From Bacteroidales bacterium (lineage in GTDB: Bacteria; Bacteroidota; Bacteroidia; Bacteroidales; UBA3824): a DNA stretch of 15,283 nt. The notes beneath the pieces were generated by a model. That model made no database searches. It saw only the letters and a list, made by a program, of their open reading frames with translations, and was not told the origin of the DNA. This document shows positions 7,803 to 15,283 of the stretch, piece by piece (position 1 is the stretch's first letter; every line of letters begins with the position of its first letter). A program made the translations under genes and the position numbers. The stretch lies in contig JAFXMJ010000347.1 of assembly GCA_017530465.1 (NCBI GenBank), positions 1 through 15,283 of the forward strand. The letters are read 5' to 3'.

Positions 7803-8975
7803 TTACCCAATGCAATATCCGCCAACGAGGATGTCGTCGAGCTGCTCTTGGTCACCGCGCCATTCTTCGATGGCGGCGTTGAGGAGGTCGGCCTGCTCGG
7901 AGGCTACCTTGGTCTTGGCGTTGATGTTTACCAAAAGTTCACGGAAACGGCGCGAGGTGAATTTGCTCCTTCCGTCGTTTAGCTGGTCTTGGTATCCGTC
8001 GGAAAACATATATATGTAATCGCCGTGCTGTACGTCAATCTCGCAGTTTTGGAAATCTTTCATACGGGGATAGATGGCAACTGGATTTTTGACAGGCTTG
8101 TATTCCATTAGCTCTGTGCCGCGCACAAGATACATGCCGTTGTCCGCTCCGGCGAAGAGCATTTTCATTGTTTTTAGGTTCAATACACAAATTGCCATAT
8201 CCATGCCGTCCTTAGGCTCAAGGGGGTTGGTGGTCTGACGGAGTGTTGCGATAATTTTGCAGCGCATTTCTTCAAGAATTTGGGCGGGAGTAGCCTCTGC
8301 GCCGGTCTCCACGCTGATTTCGTTGAGGAAAGCCACGCCGAGCATACTCATGAACGCGCCAGGCACGCCGTGTCCCGTGCAATCGGCAACGGTGAATATA
8401 ACAGTGTCGCCAATGCGTTTCATCCAATAGAAGTCGCCGGAGACGATGTTTTTTGGACGCCAAAATAGAAACACATCTTGGAACGATTCTTTGAGGATTT
8501 CCTTGGACGGAAGCACGGCGTTTTGGATGAGTTTTGCATAGCGGATACTGTCTGTTACCGACTTGTGCTGACGCTCGATGTCGTTTTTGAGTTCCTGGAT
8601 GTGCTTGCGCTCCTTCTCGATGGAAAGGCTCATGTCCCAGAGCATCTTGTTGCGGTCGGTGAGTTCGCGCTGCTGAAGTTCGAGTTTTTTCTGTTCCACC
8701 ACGAGAGCTTCGGTGTCGATTAGCTGCGACGCCTTGCCCTTTGGTACAAAAGAATTGCGCTTGGGGGCTTCGAGCTGCTCGTTGAGATCCTTATTGATGA
8801 TGGCAAGACGGCGAATCTCGCTCTCCGCCTCGCGTAGCTGCGTGTTGTAGCGGATTTCGTTGCGACGCACAGCCTGGAGGATGAGTTTTTTGCGCTTCAC
8901 TATCGAGTAGAGGAGCGCAATCGCGAGTGCCACTGCTATTACAATCAGTATTATGTCGAGTGTCGAGAGTTCCAT
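7803..8975 (-). CDS. Membrane-anchored SpoIIE-type PP2C serine phosphatase
   Basis: A metal-dependent serine/threonine protein phosphatase of the SpoIIE/RsbU class, which typically dephosphorylates anti-anti-sigma (STAS) or similar partner proteins. It has an N-terminal membrane helix at about 7-27, a cytoplasmic coiled coil at about 36-140, and a catalytic domain at about 140-390. The expected metal-binding acids are present: SGDFYW (Asp181), VADCTGHGVPGAF (Asp198), DGMD (256-259), FSDG (Asp326) and DDIL (380-381), so the enzyme looks active. The N-terminal part has no PAS, GAF, receiver or TPR domain, so the input probably comes through the helix or coiled coil. It is the last gene of the leftward operon, starting 4 bases after the lipoprotein stop. 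No STAS or anti-sigma kinase gene is in the window, so its substrate is unknown. Confidence 0.94.
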   Translation of the reverse strand: MELSTLDIILIVIAVALAIALLYSIVKRKKLILQAVRRNEIRYNTQLREAESEIRRLAIINKDLNEQLEAPKRNSFVPKGKASQLIDTEALVVEQKKLELQQRELTDRNKMLWDMSLSIEKERKHIQELKNDIERQHKSVTDSIRYAKLIQNAVLPSKEILKESFQDVFLFWRPKNIVSGDFYWMKRIGDTVIFTVADCTGHGVPGAFMSMLGVAFLNEISVETGAEATPAQILEEMRCKIIATLRQTTNPLEPKDGMDMAICVLNLKTMKMLFAGADNGMYLVRGTELMEYKPVKNPVAIYPRMKDFQNCEIDVQHGDYIYMFSDGYQDQLNDGRSKFTSRRFRELLVNINAKTKVASEQADLLNAAIEEWRGDQEQLDDILVGGYCIG

Positions 8976-8979
8976 GATG

Positions 8980-10326
8980 TTATTCGTTGTTTAGTTTATT
9001 GAGGTCGTCGATGTGGTAGATAAATATGGAATTGCCATATTTGTCGTCACTGCTGCTTCTCTGCCTAATTTGATCGCTTAAAAACCTTGCCATGTATACG
9101 TAGTATCTGTTGTCGTCTGGCACTACGGCAAATGGCATTGCGCTGCCTTCAAGCGAGATTGGATAAGTTTTTAGATCACCGCCAGTTGCAGCGTCAATGT
9201 CAACAATCAGCCCCGACAAGTTGGAATAAAAAGTCTCACTGTCGATATTGTGACCAAATGCGTTGAAGAAGGTGTCAAACGCATAAGTAGATTTGACACC
9301 AGCGACAATGAGTCTGCCATTATGCTCGGTTACATTGAAAATCTGTGTAAACTCAGAATCAGTAAATTCGTAGATTGCTCTGCCGTTTTGGTCGAGTCTT
9401 ATGATTGAGCCACCCGTCTGTGATGTAGTGCCGTCTTCGTCTGTAATAGGCGCATCACTTGTGATGGCGTAAGCATGTGTGAAAGTATTGGTGGCAGGGT
9501 CAACGATGTTGACTATGCGGTCGGGCAAATATGGGAAACTGCCATAATTGAGCAATTCGCCAGAGAGAGAATAAACATAAAACTCATATACCGTATTGTC
9601 TGCAATTTGACTTGGTTTGATTATCATTATGTTGCTGCATATTGGATGTACATAGTAATTGCCATCTTGGGTGTACTTCAGATATGGAAGAGAGCATTGC
9701 TGCTTCAGATTCATTTGACTGTCGTAGATGTACATTACAGGGTCGTTGCCTCGGATGATGACAAATTCGCTGTCGCTTATTGCAGCGCATCCCCAAAATG
9801 GTGTATCATCACTGGTTACCATATCAACGCCGTCCAAATATTCGCCAACATCAAATTTTGATACAAACAGCTCGTTGGTAGAATAATATTTGCAGTAAAA
9901 ATTGTTGTTTGCGGTAATGTCGATGGAGTATATTACATCGGATACGTTGTTCAAATAATCAACCATATTGTAGTTGAATTGTGGCGATTTGGTTATCGTG
10001 CCGTCCTTGCTAAGTTTCACAAGGTAGAAAGCACTTTCCGATTTGTACACTGTGTCAGTGGACGGAACGCTTTGATTAACGTCTGGATTGGATTCCACAG
10101 GGTCTGTTTGCTGTGGCTCTTGTACGATAAAAACGCCTTTGCTCTCGCCCTTTTCAAGCATTGCCAATGAGCCATCGGGTAAGAGATATGGGGATAACAC
10201 AGACGTTACCGGAATCGACTTGATTTCCAATTGATCTTGGCGGACGTATATTATACCATCTTCGTCGCCGCAGGATATGAACGCCGTCGCCATTATCAGA
10301 AGTAATATGTATGCTGTTGTCTTCAT
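8980..10326 (-). CDS. Beta-rich lipoprotein of unknown function
   Basis: I chose the start at 10326 because it gives a clean lipoprotein signal, MKTTAYILLLIMATAFISC, with the lipid-bearing Cys at 19. The frame stays open upstream to ATGs at 10332, 10356 and 10371, but those would put hydrophilic residues before the signal and the furthest would overlap the previous gene. Acidic GDEDG after the Cys suggests export to the outer membrane, perhaps the surface. The mature part (about 430 residues) is rich in short beta strands with recurring patterns such as a hydrophobic strand, a turn, then FYVYSLSGE or IIRLDQNGR. This suggests a propeller-like fold similar to strand patterns in periplasmic sensor propellers, though no repeat is clear enough to name. 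A Pro/Thr/Ser-rich insert lies near 75-95. It sits between the outer-membrane protein gene (19-base gap) and the phosphatase gene (4-base gap). A ligand-sensing or adaptor role is inferred from context only. Confidence 0.85.
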   Translation of the reverse strand: MKTTAYILLLIMATAFISCGDEDGIIYVRQDQLEIKSIPVTSVLSPYLLPDGSLAMLEKGESKGVFIVQEPQQTDPVESNPDVNQSVPSTDTVYKSESAFYLVKLSKDGTITKSPQFNYNMVDYLNNVSDVIYSIDITANNNFYCKYYSTNELFVSKFDVGEYLDGVDMVTSDDTPFWGCAAISDSEFVIIRGNDPVMYIYDSQMNLKQQCSLPYLKYTQDGNYYVHPICSNIMIIKPSQIADNTVYEFYVYSLSGELLNYGSFPYLPDRIVNIVDPATNTFTHAYAITSDAPITDEDGTTSQTGGSIIRLDQNGRAIYEFTDSEFTQIFNVTEHNGRLIVAGVKSTYAFDTFFNAFGHNIDSETFYSNLSGLIVDIDAATGGDLKTYPISLEGSAMPFAVVPDDNRYYVYMARFLSDQIRQRSSSDDKYGNSIFIYHIDDLNKLNNE

Positions 10327-10345
10327 TGTCATTTTTGCATAAAAA

Positions 10346-11587
10346 TTAGTGTCCATAACCGTATTTTGCAATGGTCTTGTAGCTCAGGTTTACCTTGAAG
10401 CCCATCAATGCGTACACCTCTATTATCTTGAAGCTGTCCGGTATGTACAGTTTGTCGTATGCGAGGTCGGCGTTGGAGTATGCCGCGTCGGGATTGTTGA
10501 ACGGCTTGAAGTCCATATTCATACCAAAGTCACCAAAAAACGTGAGGCGGCGAAAGTTGTAGTTGATTTTCAAGCCAAACGTTGCGGCGACATTGAGCCT
10601 CGTCTTGTCGTCGAGATTGTGAGCCTTGTTTTCTACTTGGTAGTGAGGCTGTCCCGGCACTTCCGTGTAAGCGTTGTATTTGGATTTTAAGACATATTTG
10701 GGCATAATGCCGACGTACAGGCTCGGCACCCAGTTCTGATAGTCTTTGCGTATCCAATATCCCTCTATGCGTAGCGGCAAGGCAATTACTTTGGATTCTT
10801 CATGGTAGTGGAATATTGAGGTTGCAGTGCGTTCGATGCCGTTGGTGGTGGAATTGCGGTTGATGGTGCGCGTGTACTCGTCTTTGGTGTACATAGCAGC
10901 AAGCGACAGCGATAGGTATTTCCAAGGGTGGTATTCAATACCCAATTGTACTATCTGGTTGTCCGTGATTTCGTAGTTTGGTTCCATATGTACTGTGTCA
11001 GTGATGACGTGCACCGTGTCGACTATCGGCATAGTCAATTGTTTTCCTACGCTCACCCATACCGAAAACCTCGGCGTCGTGTAATAGTTGTCGATGATTT
11101 CCTTGAAAGGCACGGGGTCGCTGCTCTTCTTTTGGTATTTGCTGTAGAACGGATTTTTGCCGAGAAATACTTTTGCCGCGCTGTCTGCCTGTTCGTTGAA
11201 CTCCATTTCTTTGAGCGAGGCGATTACGTATTTTTGGCGGTCTATTTCGTCTTCGGGGTCGAGAGGGTGGTATTTTTCGCTGATGGTCTGTGCGAGTTGC
11301 AGGGCTTCGTTATATTTGCCCGAGAGATATAGGCGTTGGAGGTTGCGCATTTGCTCGCCGATTTCTTCGTCGGAGCTGATGGTCGGCAGAGAGTCTTTTG
11401 CCTGGCTCTGATGCTTGTCTTTGTCCGCGCCTTGCAGCCACGACGTCGTGGTGTCGATTGGTGCGGAAGTGTCGTCGGAGATTATGTTTTGGTATAGCGG
11501 CGAATCGTTCTGAGCCGTACCAACGAGCGGTGCGGCTGCCATGATTGCTGCTGTGAGTAGTATGTAGAATACAAATCGTTTCATCAT
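10346..11587 (-). CDS. TPR-like outer-membrane beta-barrel protein
   Basis: A Sec signal peptide (about 1-25, likely cut after VGTA before QND) leads to a low-complexity linker (about 28-72). A helical part at about 73-170 resembles one or two TPR-like repeats (LYLSGKYNEALQLAQ at 86-100, then a second helical pair). The rest (about 172-413) alternates amphipathic strands in the manner of the Bacteroidetes outer-membrane beta-barrel families (for example FSVWVSVG, YLSLSLAAMYT, LRIEGYWI, SLYVGIMPKYV, LNVAATFGLKINYNF). The size fits roughly 8-10 strands. The usual C-terminal aromatic residue is absent: the protein ends AKYGYGH. The start could be Met1 or Met2 (11584). It follows the nSTAND gene by 13 bases. 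I infer that the TPR-like part sits in the periplasm, where it could touch the propeller of the nSTAND protein. Confidence 0.85.
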   Translation of the reverse strand: MMKRFVFYILLTAAIMAAAPLVGTAQNDSPLYQNIISDDTSAPIDTTTSWLQGADKDKHQSQAKDSLPTISSDEEIGEQMRNLQRLYLSGKYNEALQLAQTISEKYHPLDPEDEIDRQKYVIASLKEMEFNEQADSAAKVFLGKNPFYSKYQKKSSDPVPFKEIIDNYYTTPRFSVWVSVGKQLTMPIVDTVHVITDTVHMEPNYEITDNQIVQLGIEYHPWKYLSLSLAAMYTKDEYTRTINRNSTTNGIERTATSIFHYHEESKVIALPLRIEGYWIRKDYQNWVPSLYVGIMPKYVLKSKYNAYTEVPGQPHYQVENKAHNLDDKTRLNVAATFGLKINYNFRRLTFFGDFGMNMDFKPFNNPDAAYSNADLAYDKLYIPDSFKIIEVYALMGFKVNLSYKTIAKYGYGH

Positions 11588-11600
11588 CGTGTCAGAGTTT

Positions 11601-14600
11601 TTATTTTTCTGATAATTCGCCTCCGAGAATCATGTCGCGCTCGCTCTGAGAAAGCGGCGAGAGGTTCATGGTTTTCAGGGTGTTGGCGTATGTTGTTATG
11701 TCGGTGTCCCAGAAGTGGAGCTGGTTGTCGTCTGTAAGGGCAAACAACACGCCTTTGTCGTTGAAAAACATCGACTTGACTTTTGCTTTGTTGTTGTTGT
11801 AACTCAGGCTATGCTCCTCTATTGCGATAGGCGTAGCGTTGAGGTCGTTGACGTTGTAGAGGAGGATGCGCTTGTCGGCTGAGGCGAGAGCGAGAATGTC
11901 GGTCTTGGGGTCGTAGAGCATGTTTTCGAGCTTGGTGTGTCCTGCCGGCTTATTAGCTACTACTTTGCCGCTCTGCATATCGAGGAATTGTATTGTGCCG
12001 TCGCTATAACATACCGCGAGCTGGTTTTTCTTGGGGATTTGCGTCATCTTGAACGCGCTTTTTCCCGGAGTCGGGGCGAGCAGGCGCGTCTCCTTATTGT
12101 TGTTGTAATCCCACTTGATGAGGCTTCCGTCGTGGCAGAGTACGTATGCATTGCCATTGCCAGTACAAAGAACGTCGGTGAGCTTTGTAGAGAAGTCTTT
12201 CACCTGGTCTTTGGACGGCATACCGTTGGTGGGCACGATGGCAACAGTGCCGTTGTTGTAGGCTACGGCGCACGACTTGCCGTCTGGCGATACTGATGCG
12301 TTGCGGATGTAATCGGTCTTTACAGGCAGCGGCGTGCGGGTCTTGTTGGTGACGTCGGCAATGTACGAGGTCTTGTCCTTGAGCGAATACACCACGACGT
12401 CAGACGAAGCAAATACAGCGGTCTCCACGGGGAGTCTGTCGGAATTGTCATCGTTAGTCATTATGCGCTGCGTCTTGCCGCCCGGCATAATTTTGTATTT
12501 GGAGATAATGGCGTCGTTGTCGATGGTGATGATGCAACCGCTCTTATCGACGGCAAACGATTTCTTGGGCTTGGAGTCGAGTTTCAACGGCTCAATGATT
12601 CCGTTTTGCTCGAGCGAGTAGAGCATCGCGTCGTAAAGTTCAGGATTTTTCTTGGCGTTCATGCCGTTGTCCTGACTGATTTTGTATGCCTCGTTGGCAA
12701 GGCGGAGGTTGAGACGAGTGTCCTCGTATTGGTTTTTAGCCTTCATAGCGAGGGTGTTGCAGAGGGTGACATAATAAAGGCGTTCTGCTTCTTGTTGAGC
12801 TTGCTCGGCTTGTTGTTGTGCTTTCTTCGCTTGATCCCCTGCATCTTCTGCTTCCTTGCGACGCTGCTCGGCATCGTTGGCACTTCGTTTGGCGCGCTCT
12901 TCGCTGTGTTCCGCTGCCTTACGCGCACTGTCTGCCAATTTAAGGGCTTTCAATGTTTCTTTGTACGCATCCTCGGCACGTTTCTTTTCGTTTTCCGCTG
13001 TTACTAATGCATTTTTTGCATTATTGCGTTGAACATCTGCGGTATCTTTCTGCCTTTTTGCTTCAGCTTCGCTGTTTTGAGCTTTGTCTCTGTCCGCGAT
13101 GGCTTCGGCTTCTGCTTTTTCGGCTTTCCTCTGCTCATCCATTGCCCACATCGAGAATATCAAAAGTCCCACTACGAATACCACAAGGCCGCCAATAGCA
13201 AGAGCGATTTTTTTGCGGTGGGCGCGTTCTGTGGCTTTGATGGCTTCGTCGCTCTGATTGAGATACGACTCGCAGAGTTCGTAACGGCTTGTGGCGGCGC
13301 GGAGTTTTTCTTTGTCGGGGCGCGTGGATGCGTCGTGTTTGAGTATCCAATGCGGGTTTGGTTTGCATTTCTGATACCAATCGTTGAAGAAGGCGTAGTT
13401 GCCCGCCGCGAGAAGGAACTCCGGGTTTCGGTTGTTGTCTATCCAACGCTGCACCTGACCGTTGAAGTCGTTGTAGGTATTGAGGTTTTCCAATTCTTCA
13501 ACGTCCCAATGCGAGAGCATCTGCCAGTTACGTATCAATGCCTCGTGCGTGACGTCGAGCATTGTTTCGCCGCTGAGGTACTGCGTATCGAGCTTGCCCT
13601 CGACGGCGAAGGGGCGTAGCAATGTGTTATCTTCGCTGCGGAATATATTGAGCACGCCGCACACTGTCGCCGCTGTGATGTCGGGATTGTTGATGATGCC
13701 GGTGATTTCATTGAGGGTGCAACGGTTTCGCACCTGTCGGTTGTTGTCTATCTTGGTGAGCGACTTGAACGCGGTCTCAATGATTTTTTTGCTCTGTTCG
13801 GGGGTGATGTTTTTGTCAGCCCAGTCGGCGTGCTTCATAAAATAGTCGTATGCCGATTCGTAGAGCGTTCCGGCGTGGGCGTTGAGCACGTTGTTGAGGT
13901 CGGGCGAGTCGTAGTATTTTTTTCGATATTCAGGCAATGTGAAATACCAACGGTCAAACTCCTTCTGCTCCTCGTCGCTGAGCACGTCTTTGGCGATGCC
14001 GGCGATTTTGGCGAGGTGGATGAGGTCGAGCTGCGTCTCGCCGTTGTTGGCTGTCTTCCAAAGGAGGTTGAGGGCGTGTTGCAGCACAGGCAATTGGTCA
14101 AAACCCGAAGTGAGGTTGTTGATGAGGACTTCGGCGAGCCTCGACGATACGCTGCCGCCCGCGAGTTGTGCAGGTTGTTCGATTACCTGGCGGATTTCGG
14201 AGCGTTTGAGCTGTGGTACAAAAAATTGCGAGTATGCTATAAATTCGGGCAAATCCTTGAAGACGGTGCACTGCGAAATATAGTCGCTACGCATTGTAAA
14301 TATCACGTATATCGGCAAGTCTTCGCGGATTGCAATCCTGATGGTCTCCAATAGGAGGTTGATGCAGGTGTAGGAGTCGTTGCTGGGGGTGCCGTCGTGG
14401 AAGTTTTCGTTCATAGTGAACACCTCCTCAAACTGGTCGGCTATGATGAGCAGGTTATTGCCCTTGTTGGCGGCATAGTCGCCGTCCTCGATGTAGTATT
14501 CTGAATTTACGTACATACGGGCAAGCGTCGAAAATCCGCGCTTAAACTCCCTCAACATATAATCGTAGGGCATATCCATCTCCTTGGCGGCACTCTCGGC

Positions 14601-14873
14601 GAGGCTTGCGAGCGGGTTGCGCTGCGGCTTGAAATCGAATATGAGCCAGCTATTGAATTTTGCCCTTGTAAAACCGGCGCGTATATAAGGCAGTACACCG
14701 GCGTACACCATCGACGATTTGCCGTCGCCGGATGCACCGGTGATGAACGCCATTTTGTTTTCTTCCAAGAGCTTCGCAATCTGGCGAATGTGAGTGTCGC
14801 GCCCCTTGAAGAAAATTGATTCTTCTTCTGTGAAAGGTCTCAGACCCGGATATGGACAGATGCCGTTTTTCAT
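11601..14873 (-). CDS. nSTAND1 NTPase with transmembrane helix, coiled coil and WD40-like propeller
   Basis: STAND NTPases are signal-gated switches used in bacterial conflict and signalling systems. The N-terminus carries the nSTAND1 signature PYPGLRPFTEEE (7-18) and FFKGRD. Walker A is GASGDGKSS (46-54) and Walker B is LLIIADQFEE (141-150). TMRSDY (193-198) and the winged-helix end motif VTHEALIRNW (441-450) follow. A helical stretch to about 550 leads to one strong membrane helix (about 555-577), preceded by HRKK. A coiled coil rich in Ala, Glu, Lys and Gln spans about 579-700. Residues about 765-1065 form degenerate WD40-like repeats (for example GSLIKWDYN, GTIQFLDMQSGK, NQLHFWDTD), enough for one seven-bladed propeller. 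All NTPase motifs are intact. By the positive-inside rule the NTPase is cytoplasmic and the propeller periplasmic; this is inferred. Its ATG overlaps the TIR-like gene's stop by 4 bases, implying translational coupling. Confidence 0.93.
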   Translation of the reverse strand: MKNGICPYPGLRPFTEEESIFFKGRDTHIRQIAKLLEENKMAFITGASGDGKSSMVYAGVLPYIRAGFTRAKFNSWLIFDFKPQRNPLASLAESAAKEMDMPYDYMLREFKRGFSTLARMYVNSEYYIEDGDYAANKGNNLLIIADQFEEVFTMNENFHDGTPSNDSYTCINLLLETIRIAIREDLPIYVIFTMRSDYISQCTVFKDLPEFIAYSQFFVPQLKRSEIRQVIEQPAQLAGGSVSSRLAEVLINNLTSGFDQLPVLQHALNLLWKTANNGETQLDLIHLAKIAGIAKDVLSDEEQKEFDRWYFTLPEYRKKYYDSPDLNNVLNAHAGTLYESAYDYFMKHADWADKNITPEQSKKIIETAFKSLTKIDNNRQVRNRCTLNEITGIINNPDITAATVCGVLNIFRSEDNTLLRPFAVEGKLDTQYLSGETMLDVTHEALIRNWQMLSHWDVEELENLNTYNDFNGQVQRWIDNNRNPEFLLAAGNYAFFNDWYQKCKPNPHWILKHDASTRPDKEKLRAATSRYELCESYLNQSDEAIKATERAHRKKIALAIGGLVVFVVGLLIFSMWAMDEQRKAEKAEAEAIADRDKAQNSEAEAKRQKDTADVQRNNAKNALVTAENEKKRAEDAYKETLKALKLADSARKAAEHSEERAKRSANDAEQRRKEAEDAGDQAKKAQQQAEQAQQEAERLYYVTLCNTLAMKAKNQYEDTRLNLRLANEAYKISQDNGMNAKKNPELYDAMLYSLEQNGIIEPLKLDSKPKKSFAVDKSGCIITIDNDAIISKYKIMPGGKTQRIMTNDDNSDRLPVETAVFASSDVVVYSLKDKTSYIADVTNKTRTPLPVKTDYIRNASVSPDGKSCAVAYNNGTVAIVPTNGMPSKDQVKDFSTKLTDVLCTGNGNAYVLCHDGSLIKWDYNNNKETRLLAPTPGKSAFKMTQIPKKNQLAVCYSDGTIQFLDMQSGKVVANKPAGHTKLENMLYDPKTDILALASADKRILLYNVNDLNATPIAIEEHSLSYNNNKAKVKSMFFNDKGVLFALTDDNQLHFWDTDITTYANTLKTMNLSPLSQSERDMILGGELSEK

Positions 14874-15283
14874 TGGTTCTGATTATTTTTGTCCAAAAAC
14901 ATATTGATGTCCAACGGAATGCGCAGTTGGTCGTCGATGATACATTCCATTAGTCCAGCAAAAATATCAAGTTGTTTTGTTTTTGCGTGGTCGCTGTTGC
15001 CTACCACACAGAGCGGAGTAGCACCGCTATTGCCACCCGTGTCCTTCCACACCTGCCGTGCGAAAGACACAGCCCAGTCGCCCGCAAAATTGTAATACAC
15101 CACTCCAACCTTGCTGACTGCAAGCTGCTGCTTGATGTACGTATTGTAATCCACCTCGCTCGACATACTGATGCTGAGTTTGGTGACTTTTCGGATGTCG
15201 CCAAGCATCGTGCAGATGTCGCGGGCGGTATCGTTGTCGAGGTCGTTGTATAGGAAGAAAATGTCGGATGCCACGGTTTCCTG
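14870..15283 (-). CDS. Partial gene: C-terminal TIR-like domain, cut by window edge
   Basis: The frame is open to the last base, so only the final 137 residues are visible. The GTG at 15274 is probably an internal Val codon rather than the start, because the TIR-like domain begins immediately after it and the frame continues upstream. The visible part has TIR-like strand and helix order: DIFFLYNDLD, then a KLSISM strand, then a helix, then KVGVVYYNFAGDWA, then PLCVVGN. It resembles the pseudo-TIR domains found at the C-terminus of multidomain conflict proteins. The catalytic Glu of NAD-cleaving TIRs would be expected 3-4 residues after the Trp of GDW, but Ser and Phe stand there, so enzyme activity is doubtful. 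The TGA stop overlaps the ATG of the nSTAND gene (ATGA), so the two products are probably made in balance. What lies N-terminal to the domain is unknown. Confidence 0.7.
   Translation of the reverse strand, partial: QETVASDIFFLYNDLDNDTARDICTMLGDIRKVTKLSISMSSEVDYNTYIKQQLAVSKVGVVYYNFAGDWAVSFARQVWKDTGGNSGATPLCVVGNSDHAKTKQLDIFAGLMECIIDDQLRIPLDINMFLDKNNQNQ

Noticed and set aside
10327..10371. Upstream ATGs (10371, 10356, 10332) as the start of the beta-rich lipoprotein
   Set aside because: They add hydrophilic residues before a compact lipoprotein signal; the earliest also overlaps the previous gene. The ATG at 10326 fits best, with 10332 as second choice.
13029..13619. 196-codon open frame on the + strand
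   Set aside because: Antisense to the coiled coil and the preceding part of the nSTAND protein; rich in Phe, Cys and Val as expected from the reverse of Lys/Glu/Ala codons, and without a domain signature.
15272..15274. GTG as the start of a complete 134-residue TIR-like protein
   Set aside because: The frame continues open to the window edge and the domain's first strand begins right after this codon, leaving no room for an N-terminus; the gene is treated as partial.
1..15283. CRISPR arrays, tRNA or rRNA genes, insertion sequences, integrases
   Set aside because: No regularly spaced repeats, no tRNA- or rRNA-like sequence and no transposase or recombinase reading frame was seen on either strand.

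Overview
The window looks like chromosomal DNA from a member of the Bacteroidota, most likely the order Bacteroidales. Four things point there: a promoter of the TTTG / TAnnTTTG type used by the Bacteroidetes primary sigma factor; A-rich leaders without strong Shine-Dalgarno sites; lipoproteins with acidic residues straight after the lipobox cysteine (the surface-export signal of this phylum); and tandem proteins carrying the Fibrobacter-succinogenes-major-paralogous-like (FISUMP) domain that is common in Bacteroidales. The species cannot be told from the sequence.

Left part, + strand (1-7770). A short self-contained unit has a good promoter (45-76), a 62-codon ORF of unknown function (153-341) and an intrinsic terminator (371-401). 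A second unit follows: a double-Cache methyl-accepting chemotaxis protein (560-2353), then three paralogous, probably surface-exposed lipoproteins (2372-4309, 4322-6196, 6211-7770). The gaps are only 18, 12 and 14 bases, so co-transcription is likely. The lipoproteins share an N-terminal domain, a central FISUMP domain and one or two C-terminal beta-rich modules.

The two large units converge on 7771-7802, where a 7-bp tandem repeat lies and no strong hairpin terminator is visible.

Right part, - strand (15283 down to 7803). Five tightly packed genes run leftward: (1) the C-terminal part of a protein with a TIR-like domain, cut by the window edge; (2) a 1090-residue nSTAND1 NTPase with a single transmembrane helix, a long Ala/Glu/Lys coiled coil and a WD40-like propeller; (3) a secreted protein with a TPR-like helical part and a C-terminal outer-membrane beta-barrel; (4) a beta-rich lipoprotein; (5) a membrane-anchored SpoIIE/PP2C-type phosphatase. 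Junctions are a 4-base overlap and gaps of 13, 19 and 4 bases. My inference is that this operon is a trans-envelope signalling or conflict system: outer-membrane and lipoprotein components would report to an inner-membrane STAND switch through its presumed periplasmic propeller, with TIR-like and PP2C-type modules as cytoplasmic partners. I do not know a named system with this gene set. It is the most interesting part of the window, and its promoter and first gene lie beyond the right edge.
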